The position numbers and the translations under genes are program-made. A DNA stretch of 9,084 bases from an uncultured Romboutsia sp. Its GTDB lineage: Bacteria; Bacillota; Clostridia; Peptostreptococcales; Peptostreptococcaceae. This document shows, one piece after another, positions 1 to 6,259 of this stretch (the first letter of the stretch is position 1; the number at the start of each line of letters is the position of its first letter). Location of the stretch: positions 1 to 9,084 of the forward strand of contig CALESE010000043.1 of NCBI GenBank assembly GCA_937907205.1. The letters run 5' to 3'. The notes beneath the pieces are model-generated. The model made no database searches, was not told the DNA's origin, and worked only from the letters and a program-made list of their open reading frames with translations.

Positions 1-660
1 TTTTGTGGATTAGATTATGATAAATATGTTAAAGAGTATGGGATAAAGGTCTTGCCAAAATCTTGGTTTAATTTTAATGTTTACTATTACATTACATTAA
101 ATGATGATTTAGATTTGAGAATGAGAAATTATGACTTTAATGATAAGAAATATTCTGCTTGTTATTATGGATATATTAAAGATTCAGATAGAATAGCTAG
201 AACAGAAGAATTTTACAGTAAAGTTGATAAACCATTTTTAGTAATTAAAGGAGGTAGTAAGAATTTCTTTAAACATGTAGATTTTGACCATGATATAGAT
301 CTTGTAAAAAATATGCCTTATTCAAATTTGCTAAAATTTGTTCCATCAAATGCTAAGTCTTCATTAATAACACATAGCAAATGTATATTGGGTAATCAAG
401 TATCACCAAGATGGTTTGATTTGATGCTTATGGATATTGTATGTTTTGTTGACGAAGCTTTTGATCCAAACCACGAATTGTGCGATGATTGGCTTTATGA
501 ACATACATATTGTAAGAATGGACAAGATTATGCAGACAAGCTTAAGAAAATAGAAAACAACGAACCATTATATAGAGAGATTGTTCAAAGACAACGTAAG
601 TTTGTATTTGAAAAATATGAAAAATATCTTCCTGTTGACTATATTAATAAATATAAATAA
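1..660 (+). CDS. DNA beta-glucosyltransferase-like protein (5' end outside window)
   Basis: The frame is open to base 1, so this is the C-terminal 219 residues of a longer protein; the TTG at 52 is only an internal codon. The region resembles the C-terminal half of T4 beta-glucosyltransferase (GT63, about 350 residues), which transfers glucose from UDP-glucose to hydroxymethylcytosine in phage DNA. From memory of the T4 protein, three stretches line up in order: a YYGY/K..R stretch (residues 55-64) with the T4 GGS-F-R-x3-R loop, a short VPSN stretch (114-117) with the T4 PMNMVSE region, and R137-W-F-D140 ... FVDEAFD (149-155) with T4 RVWE ... LIDEEFD. The T4 UDP-contacting Glu is Asp140 here and one loop Arg is Lys60. 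A long charged helix closes the protein, as in T4. The next recognisable gene is a dNMP kinase, which fits DNA base modification. The acceptor base and sugar cannot be told; another GT-B glycosyltransferase remains possible. Confidence 0.6.
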   Translation, partial: FCGLDYDKYVKEYGIKVLPKSWFNFNVYYYITLNDDLDLRMRNYDFNDKKYSACYYGYIKDSDRIARTEEFYSKVDKPFLVIKGGSKNFFKHVDFDHDIDLVKNMPYSNLLKFVPSNAKSSLITHSKCILGNQVSPRWFDLMLMDIVCFVDEAFDPNHELCDDWLYEHTYCKNGQDYADKLKKIENNEPLYREIVQRQRKFVFEKYEKYLPVDYINKYK

Positions 661-676
661 ATTTAAAATATATAGT

Positions 677-766
677 ATGAATTGGGTGGAAACAATAACT
701 AAAATACCTATTTATGTATATCAATCATCCACAGATGGTAAGAAGTATATTTATATTTGTAAATAA
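677..766 (+). CDS. Probable 29-residue small protein
   Basis: A small ORF (starts MNWVETITK, ends YIYICK) fills the gap between the glucosyltransferase-like gene and the kinase gene. It starts at an ATG 16 bases after the upstream stop and ends with TAA exactly two bases before the kinase ATG. The same TAA-NN-ATG junction occurs at 4784/4787 and 5110/5113, which argues that this is a real translated unit rather than spacer. The protein is Tyr/Ile-rich with one Cys next to the end. No family or function is recognised, and it could instead be a leader that couples translation to the kinase. The same frame is open further upstream (from 581), but that part overlaps the glucosyltransferase-like gene and is unlikely to be coding. 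Confidence 0.4.
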   Translation: MNWVETITKIPIYVYQSSTDGKKYIYICK

Positions 767-768
767 AA

Positions 769-1371
769 ATGGAAAAAATTCGTATTATAGTTCTTGAGGG
801 TCATGACCGTTGTGGCAAGGGAACTTTATTGGAAAATTTGAAGAATAGATTTGATGATTTTTTAGTATATAATCCAGTATCAGCAGAAAAGGAAAAGGTA
901 GATTATAAAAATCCACAGAAATTTGAAGAGTGGATTAGAAAAACAATTCGTAAAGTACTTGATGATTTATATACCATGTCAAAATTGAATGGTACTGATA
1001 GACCTATTGTAATGGATCGTCTTTTACTTACAGATAATGTATTTGCAGATTTATTTGATCGGGAACATGTAGTAGAAAAGTATTTTGGTAGAGAAATTGA
1101 ATCAAACTTCAAATTGACTAATTATATTATGCTTTGGAGAAATCCAGAAGAGTATAAAGACCGAGTAAATTTGTTGAAAGAAAATCAAGATTTTACTGAA
1201 AAAGAAATTGATGATATTCTAAGTTTATTTAATGAATATAAGAAATCTGATGATATTGTAAAGTTGATTGACAATACAGATACACCAGAAGATATATTAG
1301 ATGATTTTGTATCAACATTTATTGAAGAAACCCCTAAATGGAAATTAGAACATGATAGTACAACACACTAA
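769..1371 (+). CDS. Deoxynucleoside monophosphate kinase, thymidylate kinase-like
   Basis: A 200-residue P-loop kinase of the thymidylate kinase type, expected to phosphorylate a dNMP to dNDP with ATP in the cytoplasm. Visible motifs are the Walker A loop G11-H-D-R-C-G-K-G-T19 close to the N-terminus (thymidylate kinases have EGxDxxGKxT here), the M-D83-R84 motif that follows a hydrophobic strand and matches the DR of the family's DRY/DRW site, a lid-like segment with R124 and R132 around WRNPEEYKDR, and a late LIDNT strand (167-171). Length is typical (about 200-210). Phages with modified bases often carry their own dNMP kinase, as T4 does for hydroxymethyl-dCMP, so the neighbouring glucosyltransferase-like gene suggests a modified-nucleotide substrate; that is inference. 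The last 20 bases overlap the next gene. Plain dTMP kinase activity is the alternative. Confidence 0.8.
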   Translation: MEKIRIIVLEGHDRCGKGTLLENLKNRFDDFLVYNPVSAEKEKVDYKNPQKFEEWIRKTIRKVLDDLYTMSKLNGTDRPIVMDRLLLTDNVFADLFDREHVVEKYFGREIESNFKLTNYIMLWRNPEEYKDRVNLLKENQDFTEKEIDDILSLFNEYKKSDDIVKLIDNTDTPEDILDDFVSTFIEETPKWKLEHDSTTH

Positions 1372-1954
1372 AACATTGAATTATATAAAACCTACAGATT
1401 TGTTCAACTATATTATAGATACATATAAGGATGAACAGTATGTGAAAGATTATGTTCTTATCGCATCTAGAACAAAAATTTTAGAAGACTATACAAGTAG
1501 GAAGAAGGTAATGGTAACTGATGTATTACCATTAGGTGAAAAAGATTATGATAAAGATGCATTAGATTTTGCCACACAACTTGGATGGGAATTCACATTA
1601 TATCAAGATGATAGTACATGCCCATTATATGATGAACAAGATTGGTTATCAAGTTGGAATTGCTACCGTTATAATGATGTAGAAAAAATATGTACTTATA
1701 TTCGTTCAAAGAGAAATAATGGATATATAACAGCATTTATTGGATATAAGATGGAAGATGTATTTGCAATGTTTGAAGCTAATTATAGTGGTACTTGTGT
1801 TGATGCATTGGAATACACAAAGCAATATTGTGATTTTGTATCTGATAGGTCATTCAACTCATTTGCATTTGCAGAATTGTTAGTACATATAGTAAAACAG
1901 GATGTAAAGAAATTCTTAAGAGAAAATTTCCAAAAATATTTTATCAAAAAGTGA
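1352..1954 (+). CDS. Unknown protein overlapping the kinase gene
   Basis: A 200-residue protein of no family I recognise. It starts at an ATG inside the end of the kinase gene (20-base overlap, different frame), so the two are probably co-transcribed and translationally coupled. Features visible are alternating helical and hydrophobic-strand segments (VMVTDVLPLG near 53-62, ITAFIGYKMEDVFAMFEA near 125-142), a cluster of aromatic and acidic residues in the middle (DEQDWLSSWNCYRY), five Cys residues without zinc-site spacing, and a basic helical C-terminus ending FLRENFQKYFIKK. No signal peptide or membrane span is seen, so it is probably cytoplasmic. By position it could take part in nucleotide or DNA modification, but nothing in the sequence shows a catalytic site. 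The stop is TGA; a promoter for the next gene begins nine bases later. Confidence 0.75.
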   Translation: MIVQHTKTLNYIKPTDLFNYIIDTYKDEQYVKDYVLIASRTKILEDYTSRKKVMVTDVLPLGEKDYDKDALDFATQLGWEFTLYQDDSTCPLYDEQDWLSSWNCYRYNDVEKICTYIRSKRNNGYITAFIGYKMEDVFAMFEANYSGTCVDALEYTKQYCDFVSDRSFNSFAFAELLVHIVKQDVKKFLRENFQKYFIKK

Positions 1955-1962
1955 AAAAATAT

Positions 1963-2001
1963 TTGAAATATTCTTAGTTAGTTCTATATTATAAATGTAA
2001 A
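1963..2001 (+). promoter_or_regulatory. Promoter, copy 1 of a threefold 39-base element
   Basis: TTGAAAT at 1963-1969, 14 bases, CTATATT at 1984-1990, five bases, TGTAAA at 1996-2001. The same arrangement with identical spacing recurs at 4117-4155 and 6685-6723, each time before the first gene of a plus-strand block. The upstream TTTG (1962-1965) lies 19 bases from TATATT, which matches the Bacteroidota housekeeping promoter pattern (TTTG near -33, TAnnTTTG near -7), so transcription should start near the TGTAA block. The next start codon follows 22 bases after the element. Confidence 0.7.
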
Positions 2002-2023
2002 TATTTAATTGTTTAATTTAATT

Positions 2024-2392
2024 ATGATGGCTACATTTGTTAAGAAATATAATTTTGCCGAATTCATTAACTTCATTAGATCAATTGATGGAGATTTCAA
2101 CAATGTTTCTATTGAATATATTACTGATGCAATATATGATGATACATACGATAATAATGAAGATGAACTTGTTAATTCTGACAAGTCTGGTATTATAGAT
2201 GTATTGGATATCATTAAGGCAGCAATGACAAAGAAAAGAGCTAAGAACATTACTGTTACTATTGCCGATAATGAATATATTAGTGATGTAATTAATGTTT
2301 GGATGAAACTTGGCAATAATCCTACTTATGTTTTGTCATTATGTAAAGGAATCTATGAAGAAAAGATAAATGAATGGTTAGAGCTTAATTAA
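2024..2392 (+). CDS. Small acidic protein of unknown function
   Basis: A protein of about 122 residues starting at one of two adjacent ATGs (2024 or 2027, giving MMATF or MATF); an upstream in-frame TTG at 2009 is less likely because it sits closer to the predicted transcription start. The sequence is acidic, with a DDTYDNNEDE stretch near residues 38-47, followed by a helical, hydrophobic stretch (GIIDVLDIIKAAM), a basic KKRAK turn and a beta-like NITVTIADNEYI segment. There is no signal peptide or membrane span. It is the only gene directly behind promoter copy 1 before the OmpA-like gene, 57 bases downstream. I recognise no family. Confidence 0.75.
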   Translation: MMATFVKKYNFAEFINFIRSIDGDFNNVSIEYITDAIYDDTYDNNEDELVNSDKSGIIDVLDIIKAAMTKKRAKNITVTIADNEYISDVINVWMKLGNNPTYVLSLCKGIYEEKINEWLELN

Positions 2393-2394
2393 GT

Positions 2395-2427
2395 TTTGCC
2401 ATTCCTAATTAATGTTTAATAATTTAA
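2395..2427 (+). promoter_or_regulatory. Possible promoter of the OmpA-like gene
   Basis: TTTG at 2395-2398 is followed 21 bases later by TAATTTAA at 2420-2427, a loose match to the Bacteroidota TTTG / TAnnTTTG promoter. It does not match the threefold phage element, so the OmpA-like gene may be controlled separately. The remaining leader (2428-2449) is almost purely A with few T and G, typical of well-translated Bacteroidota genes. The AT-richness of the gap makes chance matches easy. Confidence 0.3.
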
Positions 2428-2449
2428 AAAAGTAAAATTAAAAGAAAAA

Positions 2450-3544
2450 ATGAAGAAGTTTATTTTGACAATGTTGCTGTCTTTGACAGCGGTATTCAGT
2501 GTTAATGCTCAGACACAGTCTAACTATGCCGGTAGTTCTAAGTTCACAGACAATGTTTCTGTTGGTGTAGTTGGTGGTGTTGAGACTAATCTCAATCAGT
2601 GGAATTGGCCACAGGGTGCTGTAGCTGGTATTGTTATCAATAAGGAAATTACTCCAGTATTTGGTGTAACACTTGAAGGTAATACAAATATCAATGGACT
2701 TAGCAATTGGTCAAAACCGGTAACGCATTTTCATTGTGCAAATACATTTGATGGAATTTCAACTTATTTGACAGGTCGTGTAAATCTTACTAATGCTATT
2801 TGGAAGTATAATGGTAAGCCACGTAAGTTTGAGGTAGAAGTTAATGCAGGTCCTGGTTATGGTTTCCTTTTGCATGAGAAGTACAATGCTTTGCTTGCTA
2901 AGGCAGGTCTTAATCTAAATTACAATGTAACAGATGCATGGACTATTGCTTTGCGACCAGCAGTTGTATATGATTTGAGTGGTACAGGTTCATTCAATAC
3001 AGAACGTGCTATTGGACAAGTTACCGCAGGTATTGTATATCACTTCAAGACAAGCAATGGCACTCGATCATTCAACAAGGCTAAGCTTTATGATCAGGCA
3101 GAGGTTGACATGTTGAATGGAAAGATCAATACACTTCAGAAGAATCTTAATGATGCAAATGCAACTATTGAGGTAATGCATGATTCCCTTACAAAGGTAA
3201 ATGCTTTGATTAAGACAAATGAAATTACCAAGATGGTTTATCCAAAGGTTCAGTTTAAGAAGGGTACTGCTAAGATTGAGTCAACATCTATGGCTAATAT
3301 CTATGATATCGCTGATGCATTGAAAGATGTTGATGGTACTATCAAGGTAACTGGATATGCTTCTACTGAAGGTTCTACTAGATATAATAAAGAGCTTTCA
3401 CTCAAGCGAGCAGTAGCAGTTAAGAATGCACTTATCAAGGCAGGTGTTGATGCATCAAAAATTAAGACTATTGGTGCTGGTCCTGTAAATAAGTTCTCTC
3501 CTGATAACCTTGATTTGAATCGAATTGTTACAACAGAGAAGTAA
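2450..3544 (+). CDS. OmpA-family outer membrane protein with peptidoglycan-binding domain
   Basis: A complete 364-residue OmpA-like protein. Residues 1-20 form a signal peptide (KK, hydrophobic core, SVNA before Q21), so it should be exported to the periplasm and outer membrane. Residues about 33-199 look like an eight-strand-type beta-barrel: alternating hydrophobic/polar strands, Gly- and aromatic-rich, ending in GIVYHF. Residues about 213-255 form a helical linker (heptad-like LNGKINTLQKNL). Residues about 262-362 are the OmpA C-terminal domain: VQFKKGTAKI, GYASTEG (302-308), N313-x3-LSLKRA (316-321), GVDASKIKTIGAG and the closing NR (357-358). The family anchors the outer membrane to peptidoglycan. 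Its presence among phage genes is unusual; local GC is higher than in neighbours (26 of 60 bases in 2521-2580 against 20 of 60 in 1741-1800), which suggests acquisition from a host. It is intact, so likely functional, perhaps altering the infected cell surface. Confidence 0.9.
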   Translation: MKKFILTMLLSLTAVFSVNAQTQSNYAGSSKFTDNVSVGVVGGVETNLNQWNWPQGAVAGIVINKEITPVFGVTLEGNTNINGLSNWSKPVTHFHCANTFDGISTYLTGRVNLTNAIWKYNGKPRKFEVEVNAGPGYGFLLHEKYNALLAKAGLNLNYNVTDAWTIALRPAVVYDLSGTGSFNTERAIGQVTAGIVYHFKTSNGTRSFNKAKLYDQAEVDMLNGKINTLQKNLNDANATIEVMHDSLTKVNALIKTNEITKMVYPKVQFKKGTAKIESTSMANIYDIADALKDVDGTIKVTGYASTEGSTRYNKELSLKRAVAVKNALIKAGVDASKIKTIGAGPVNKFSPDNLDLNRIVTTEK

Positions 3545-3590
3545 CATTAAATAAATCCTCTGAGAATTGCAAACAAAAAAGCTCAAACAA

Positions 3591-3620
3591 AAAGCCAGGT
3601 CTTAGGACCTGGCTTTGTTC
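3591..3620. terminator. Bidirectional rho-independent terminator
   Basis: A perfect 11-base-pair stem, AAAGCCAGGTC (3591-3601) and GACCTGGCTTT (3606-3616), closes a TTAG loop. On the plus strand TTTGTTC follows, a short U-rich end; on the minus strand the stem is followed by a longer T-rich tract (complement of 3571-3590). It lies between the OmpA-like gene and the convergent minus-strand gene and can end both transcripts. It is the only GC-rich hairpin seen in the window. Confidence 0.9.
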
Positions 3621-3639
3621 GTATATAAGATTAAATAAA

Positions 3640-4110
3640 TTAATACAATTGAATATGCTTTTCATTATCTGAGTCTTTTCTCATGATACTTGAGAAATTA
3701 GAAAATTTACCAACAGTTTTAACTATTACATTACATTTCTTGAATCTAGGATCTGCCCAAGAAACAAACCCAACAACAGTCAATGGTAATTTTCTGTTTG
3801 TTCTTGCATCCATAATAACAAAAGTCATAGGTTCTTTTTCTCCATAATGAGATACCTTTAATTCACCATCTTTCAACATTTTCAATATATCATCCTTAGC
3901 ACCCATTATAGCTTCAATAATTTCAGGATCTTCTACTTTTCTTTCTGACTTTCTATGTTCAACATGAGTTCCAGTCATTATGCTTATAGGAGAATACTTG
4001 TATGTTCCTTTGCTTTTATCAAATACAGGCCAAATTTTCTTGTTAGCTTCAAAAACGAAACCCAAGTCAATTTCCAAAGATTCTGATATATATTGCGAAA
4101 AATTTATCAT
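3640..4110 (-). CDS. Unknown protein with capsid-targeting-like N-terminus
   Basis: A 156-residue protein, the only well-supported minus-strand gene. Its N-terminus MINFSQYISES resembles the capsid-targeting peptides of T4-like internal proteins (T4 internal protein III begins MKTYQEFIAEA), including the I-x-E site (I8-S9-E10) of the type cut by the prohead protease. The rest is a mixed alpha/beta, basic protein: HVEHRKSERKVEDPEIIEAI is a likely helix, followed by strands such as MTFVIMDARTNRKLPLTVVGFVSW and a basic KKCNVIVKTVGKF. There is no signal peptide or membrane span. It ends close to the shared terminator and starts opposite promoter copy 2, so its own promoter must lie within or beyond 4111-4172, where I see no convincing minus-strand element. 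A role as a packaged, co-injected protein is inference; otherwise function is unknown. Confidence 0.75.
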   Translation of the reverse strand: MINFSQYISESLEIDLGFVFEANKKIWPVFDKSKGTYKYSPISIMTGTHVEHRKSERKVEDPEIIEAIMGAKDDILKMLKDGELKVSHYGEKEPMTFVIMDARTNRKLPLTVVGFVSWADPRFKKCNVIVKTVGKFSNFSSIMRKDSDNEKHIQLY

Positions 4111-4116
4111 ATTTTA

Positions 4117-4155
4117 TTGAAATTTCTGAAAGAAATACTATATTTATTATGTAAT
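4117..4155 (+). promoter_or_regulatory. Promoter, copy 2 of the threefold 39-base element
   Basis: TTGAAAT (4117-4123), 14 bases, CTATATT (4138-4144), five bases, TGTAAT (4150-4155), the same spacing as the other two copies. It sits in the divergent gap between the minus-strand gene and the plus-strand unit starting at 4173, with its end 17 bases before the start codon. Its TTGAAAT is only six bases from the minus-strand start codon, so plus-strand initiation could interfere with expression of that gene. Confidence 0.7.
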
Positions 4156-4172
4156 AATAATTATGATTAAAA

Positions 4173-4493
4173 ATGAAAAGAAACATGAACACTTCAATAA
4201 ATAAAGTAGAAAATACAGTACGTCACTTCGCTAACAAGATGAATATTAAATTAGCTAATGTAGAAGTAAAGTTTGTACCTTCTTATGAATATGAAGTTTA
4301 TGAGAATGAGACAGATGAAACTGATAATACTTATTCAGTTTCTATTACATTGTCTAGCCCTTCTACTCTTTCAAATAAGAAAGCAAAGAAGTTTATTGCT
4401 CGGTTGGAAGGAATGTTCTATACAAATAAGAAGTGTAGAAGAAACAATGAATCAGTATTTGTTTACTTCGATAACTTTGATATTGAAGACTAA
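4173..4493 (+). CDS. Small protein of unknown function, first gene of a six-gene unit
   Basis: A 106-residue protein starting at the ATG behind promoter copy 2; a second in-frame ATG (M5) at 4185 is a possible alternative start. It has a basic, helical N-terminus (KVENTVRHFANKMN), beta-like segments (LANVEVKFV, TYSVSITLSS), an acidic loop YENETDETDN in the middle and a basic stretch NKKCRRNNE before the beta-like end. No signal peptide or membrane span. No family recognised. The next gene follows after 27 bases. Confidence 0.75.
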   Translation: MKRNMNTSINKVENTVRHFANKMNIKLANVEVKFVPSYEYEVYENETDETDNTYSVSITLSSPSTLSNKKAKKFIARLEGMFYTNKKCRRNNESVFVYFDNFDIED

Positions 4494-4520
4494 TGTTTTA
4501 TTCTTAAATAGAAAATAGAA

Positions 4521-4784
4521 ATGGCATCAGCAAAGATAAGAAATATAGAAAAGTGTAAAGAAGAAGTATTAGGCATTTGTTCTAAATATCAATTGAATGT
4601 ACTTGATATATCATCAAAAGAAATTCAGTTAGATGATTTACATAAACAATATGTAATTGATATTTCTACTGATTGTGAAGATGATGATATCTATGATAAA
4701 GTCTATACAAGATGTGGATTCATTAATGAAGAGCGTTTGCCTGATGCTGACCTTACAGTAAATTTAAATGAAGTCAATATATAA
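4521..4784 (+). CDS. Small acidic protein of unknown function
   Basis: An 87-residue protein beginning MASAKIRNIEKCKEEV. An N-terminal helix is followed by beta-like pieces (LNVLDISSKEIQL, YVIDIST) and an acidic DCEDDDIYDK loop; four Cys residues are scattered. It ends with TAA two bases before the next ATG, so it is almost certainly co-transcribed and perhaps translationally coupled to the membrane protein that follows. No family recognised. Confidence 0.7.
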   Translation: MASAKIRNIEKCKEEVLGICSKYQLNVLDISSKEIQLDDLHKQYVIDISTDCEDDDIYDKVYTRCGFINEERLPDADLTVNLNEVNI

Positions 4785-4786
4785 AA

Positions 4787-5110
4787 ATGAATAAGTTAAA
4801 GAAGAATTGGAAAGAAATTTTGATCGCAATCTTGATATTGTTTGGAATGAACAAATGTACAGTAAGTTGTAATAGAGGATCAAAATTGAACAAAGCTAAT
4901 CAAGAAATTGTATATAAAGATAGTTTGAACAAAGTAATGACAGATTCTATCAAGTCATTGAATGTTACTATTGCTAATTTAACAGATAAGAATGGTATGT
5001 TGTCAGAATTCAATCGTCAACAGACCAAGTCTGATTCTCTCAATAGAGCTACACAAAAGGAACAGCTCAATCAAGTAAAGAATATGGTTAATCGCCTAAA
5101 AAGAAAGTAA
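4787..5110 (+). CDS. Membrane-anchored coiled-coil protein, inner-spanin-like architecture
   Basis: A 107-residue protein with a basic N-terminus (MNKLKKNWK), one hydrophobic segment (about residues 11-22, ILIAILILFGM) and a long polar helical region (about 35-105) rich in Asn, Gln, Lys and Ser, ending KRK. The charge pattern predicts N-terminus inside and the helix in the periplasm. Cys24 and Cys28 lie directly after the membrane segment. This layout is that of inner-membrane spanins (the lambda Rz type), which act in the last lysis step with an outer-membrane lipoprotein partner; no such partner, holin or endolysin is visible nearby, so spanin is only a suggestion. A general membrane tether is equally compatible. 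Junctions on both sides are TAA-NN-ATG. Confidence 0.75.
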   Translation: MNKLKKNWKEILIAILILFGMNKCTVSCNRGSKLNKANQEIVYKDSLNKVMTDSIKSLNVTIANLTDKNGMLSEFNRQQTKSDSLNRATQKEQLNQVKNMVNRLKRK

Positions 5111-5112
5111 TT

Positions 5113-5874
5113 ATGCCAAGAAGATGTAACAAGTCACCAAAATACATGTCAGAATATGAACATGATTTGACATGGATGGCAATGAGATATGCTATCGGAA
5201 GACATACAATTGCTGCACATTCTATTTGTTGTGATATGGGGAAGAATGTTTATGGAAGATTGTCACAAAGAGATTGTGAATTCTTATCTTCTGATATTCG
5301 GAGAGAGATCGCAATGAAATTAGGATGTTATCCATTTAATTTTGTTATGAGTTATGATGTTCCAACAAATTCTGATGATTATCGACCATTGTCACGATTG
5401 ATTGAATGGATGATGGATAATAATATTGAAACACCAGAAGACCTTACTATTTGGGATGAAATCAGATATAAAGGAAAGGATTTTTCAGGTAATTCATTAT
5501 ACGAAGCTACACAGATTGATGGACCTAAGCATTATGAAACTTCTGATTTCTTAGATATGCTTGAATGGGAGAACTTGTCAGATCTTCTTGATGTTAAAAA
5601 TCATAAGTTTTGCATTGTACTACAAAATGGTAAGATGGAATTTAACATTGTTGAATACTTTGAAACTTATGTAAGAGAATCATATAAGTCTTTGTCATTC
5701 AAGAAAGTTAAGGTACCAGTTGCAGAGTACTCGAAGAATCCTTATGTACTTCCTACTATTGACCCACATACTATTATTGAAGCAGATCTTACAAAGGAAC
5801 AGATTTATGCAAAACAGAAGGAGTTAGAGAAGAAAGGCAATATTGTAGAAATGCCAAGTTTGAAATACAGTTAA
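5113..5874 (+). CDS. Unknown 253-residue protein with a Cys/His-rich N-terminal region
   Basis: The largest gene of this unit, starting two bases after the membrane protein's stop. The N-terminal third carries a dense motif, W21-M-A-M-R-Y-A-I-G-R-H-T-I-A-A-H36, then C39-C40 and a charged helix DIRREI (61-66); this looks like a conserved core, but the spacing is not that of a known zinc site. The middle is acidic and aromatic (EWMMDNNIETPEDLTIWDEI, SDFLDMLEWENLSDLLD), and the last 60 residues are a basic then Glu/Lys-rich helical tail (LTKEQIYAKQKELEKKG). No signal peptide or membrane span. I have the impression of similar uncharacterised proteins in gut phages, but cannot name a family. Function unknown. 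Confidence 0.8.
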   Translation: MPRRCNKSPKYMSEYEHDLTWMAMRYAIGRHTIAAHSICCDMGKNVYGRLSQRDCEFLSSDIRREIAMKLGCYPFNFVMSYDVPTNSDDYRPLSRLIEWMMDNNIETPEDLTIWDEIRYKGKDFSGNSLYEATQIDGPKHYETSDFLDMLEWENLSDLLDVKNHKFCIVLQNGKMEFNIVEYFETYVRESYKSLSFKKVKVPVAEYSKNPYVLPTIDPHTIIEADLTKEQIYAKQKELEKKGNIVEMPSLKYS

Positions 5875-5885
5875 AAGATTAAAAT

Positions 5886-6254
5886 ATGTTAAATAAGTTA
5901 AAGAATTTTTGGATTAAGATTTGTCTTGCATATTATATCATCAAAGCAGACAATAATCTTGTATTGACAAATTCTTGTTTCCATACATCAGTGAAGAATT
6001 TGGATATCTTATCAGATGGACATCATTATATCTGTTTGGAAAATGCAGATGGTGGATTTGATATTTCATATATGATTCCATGGAATATGGGTAAGAAGTG
6101 TTTTACTATTACAGTTTCAAGATTGAAAGGTGACAATGCAGGTGCTATAGCAGATGCAACGCTTAATTTGTTGAACAATCATACAATGTCTGGTATGATT
6201 ACAGGAGATAGTAAGAATCAACCAAAACCAACAAACTATATTTCTTATAAGTAA
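5886..6254 (+). CDS. Small protein of unknown function
   Basis: A 122-residue protein starting at the ATG 11 bases after the preceding stop. The N-terminus (MLNKLKNFWIKICLAYYIIK) is basic and moderately hydrophobic, perhaps an amphipathic helix or a weak membrane contact, but it is too short and too charged for a clear span. The centre has beta-like segments (HHYICLENADGGFDISYMI, CFTITVSRL) and the end is polar and Pro/Asn-rich (SKNQPKPTNYISYK). No family recognised; co-transcribed with its neighbours by spacing. Confidence 0.75.
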   Translation: MLNKLKNFWIKICLAYYIIKADNNLVLTNSCFHTSVKNLDILSDGHHYICLENADGGFDISYMIPWNMGKKCFTITVSRLKGDNAGAIADATLNLLNNHTMSGMITGDSKNQPKPTNYISYK

Positions 6255-6259
6255 TATAC

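Noticed and set aside
1958..1972. Perfect AT-only inverted repeat (AATATTT, G, AAATATT) after the TGA stop at 1954
   Set aside because: It has no GC pairs, no T-run after it, overlaps the conserved promoter block and is absent from the other two copies, so it is not credible as a terminator or operator.
2005..2316. Minus-strand ORF of 103 residues with hydrophobic segments
   Set aside because: It mirrors the acidic plus-strand gene (antisense of Asp/Ile-rich codons looks hydrophobic), has no promoter or terminator, and the plus gene has a promoter and A/T-rich leader.
4173..4784. Possible distant paralogy between the genes at 4173 and 4521 (helix, beta piece, acidic loop, beta piece)
   Set aside because: Only the general layout is shared; residue-level agreement is too low to claim by eye.
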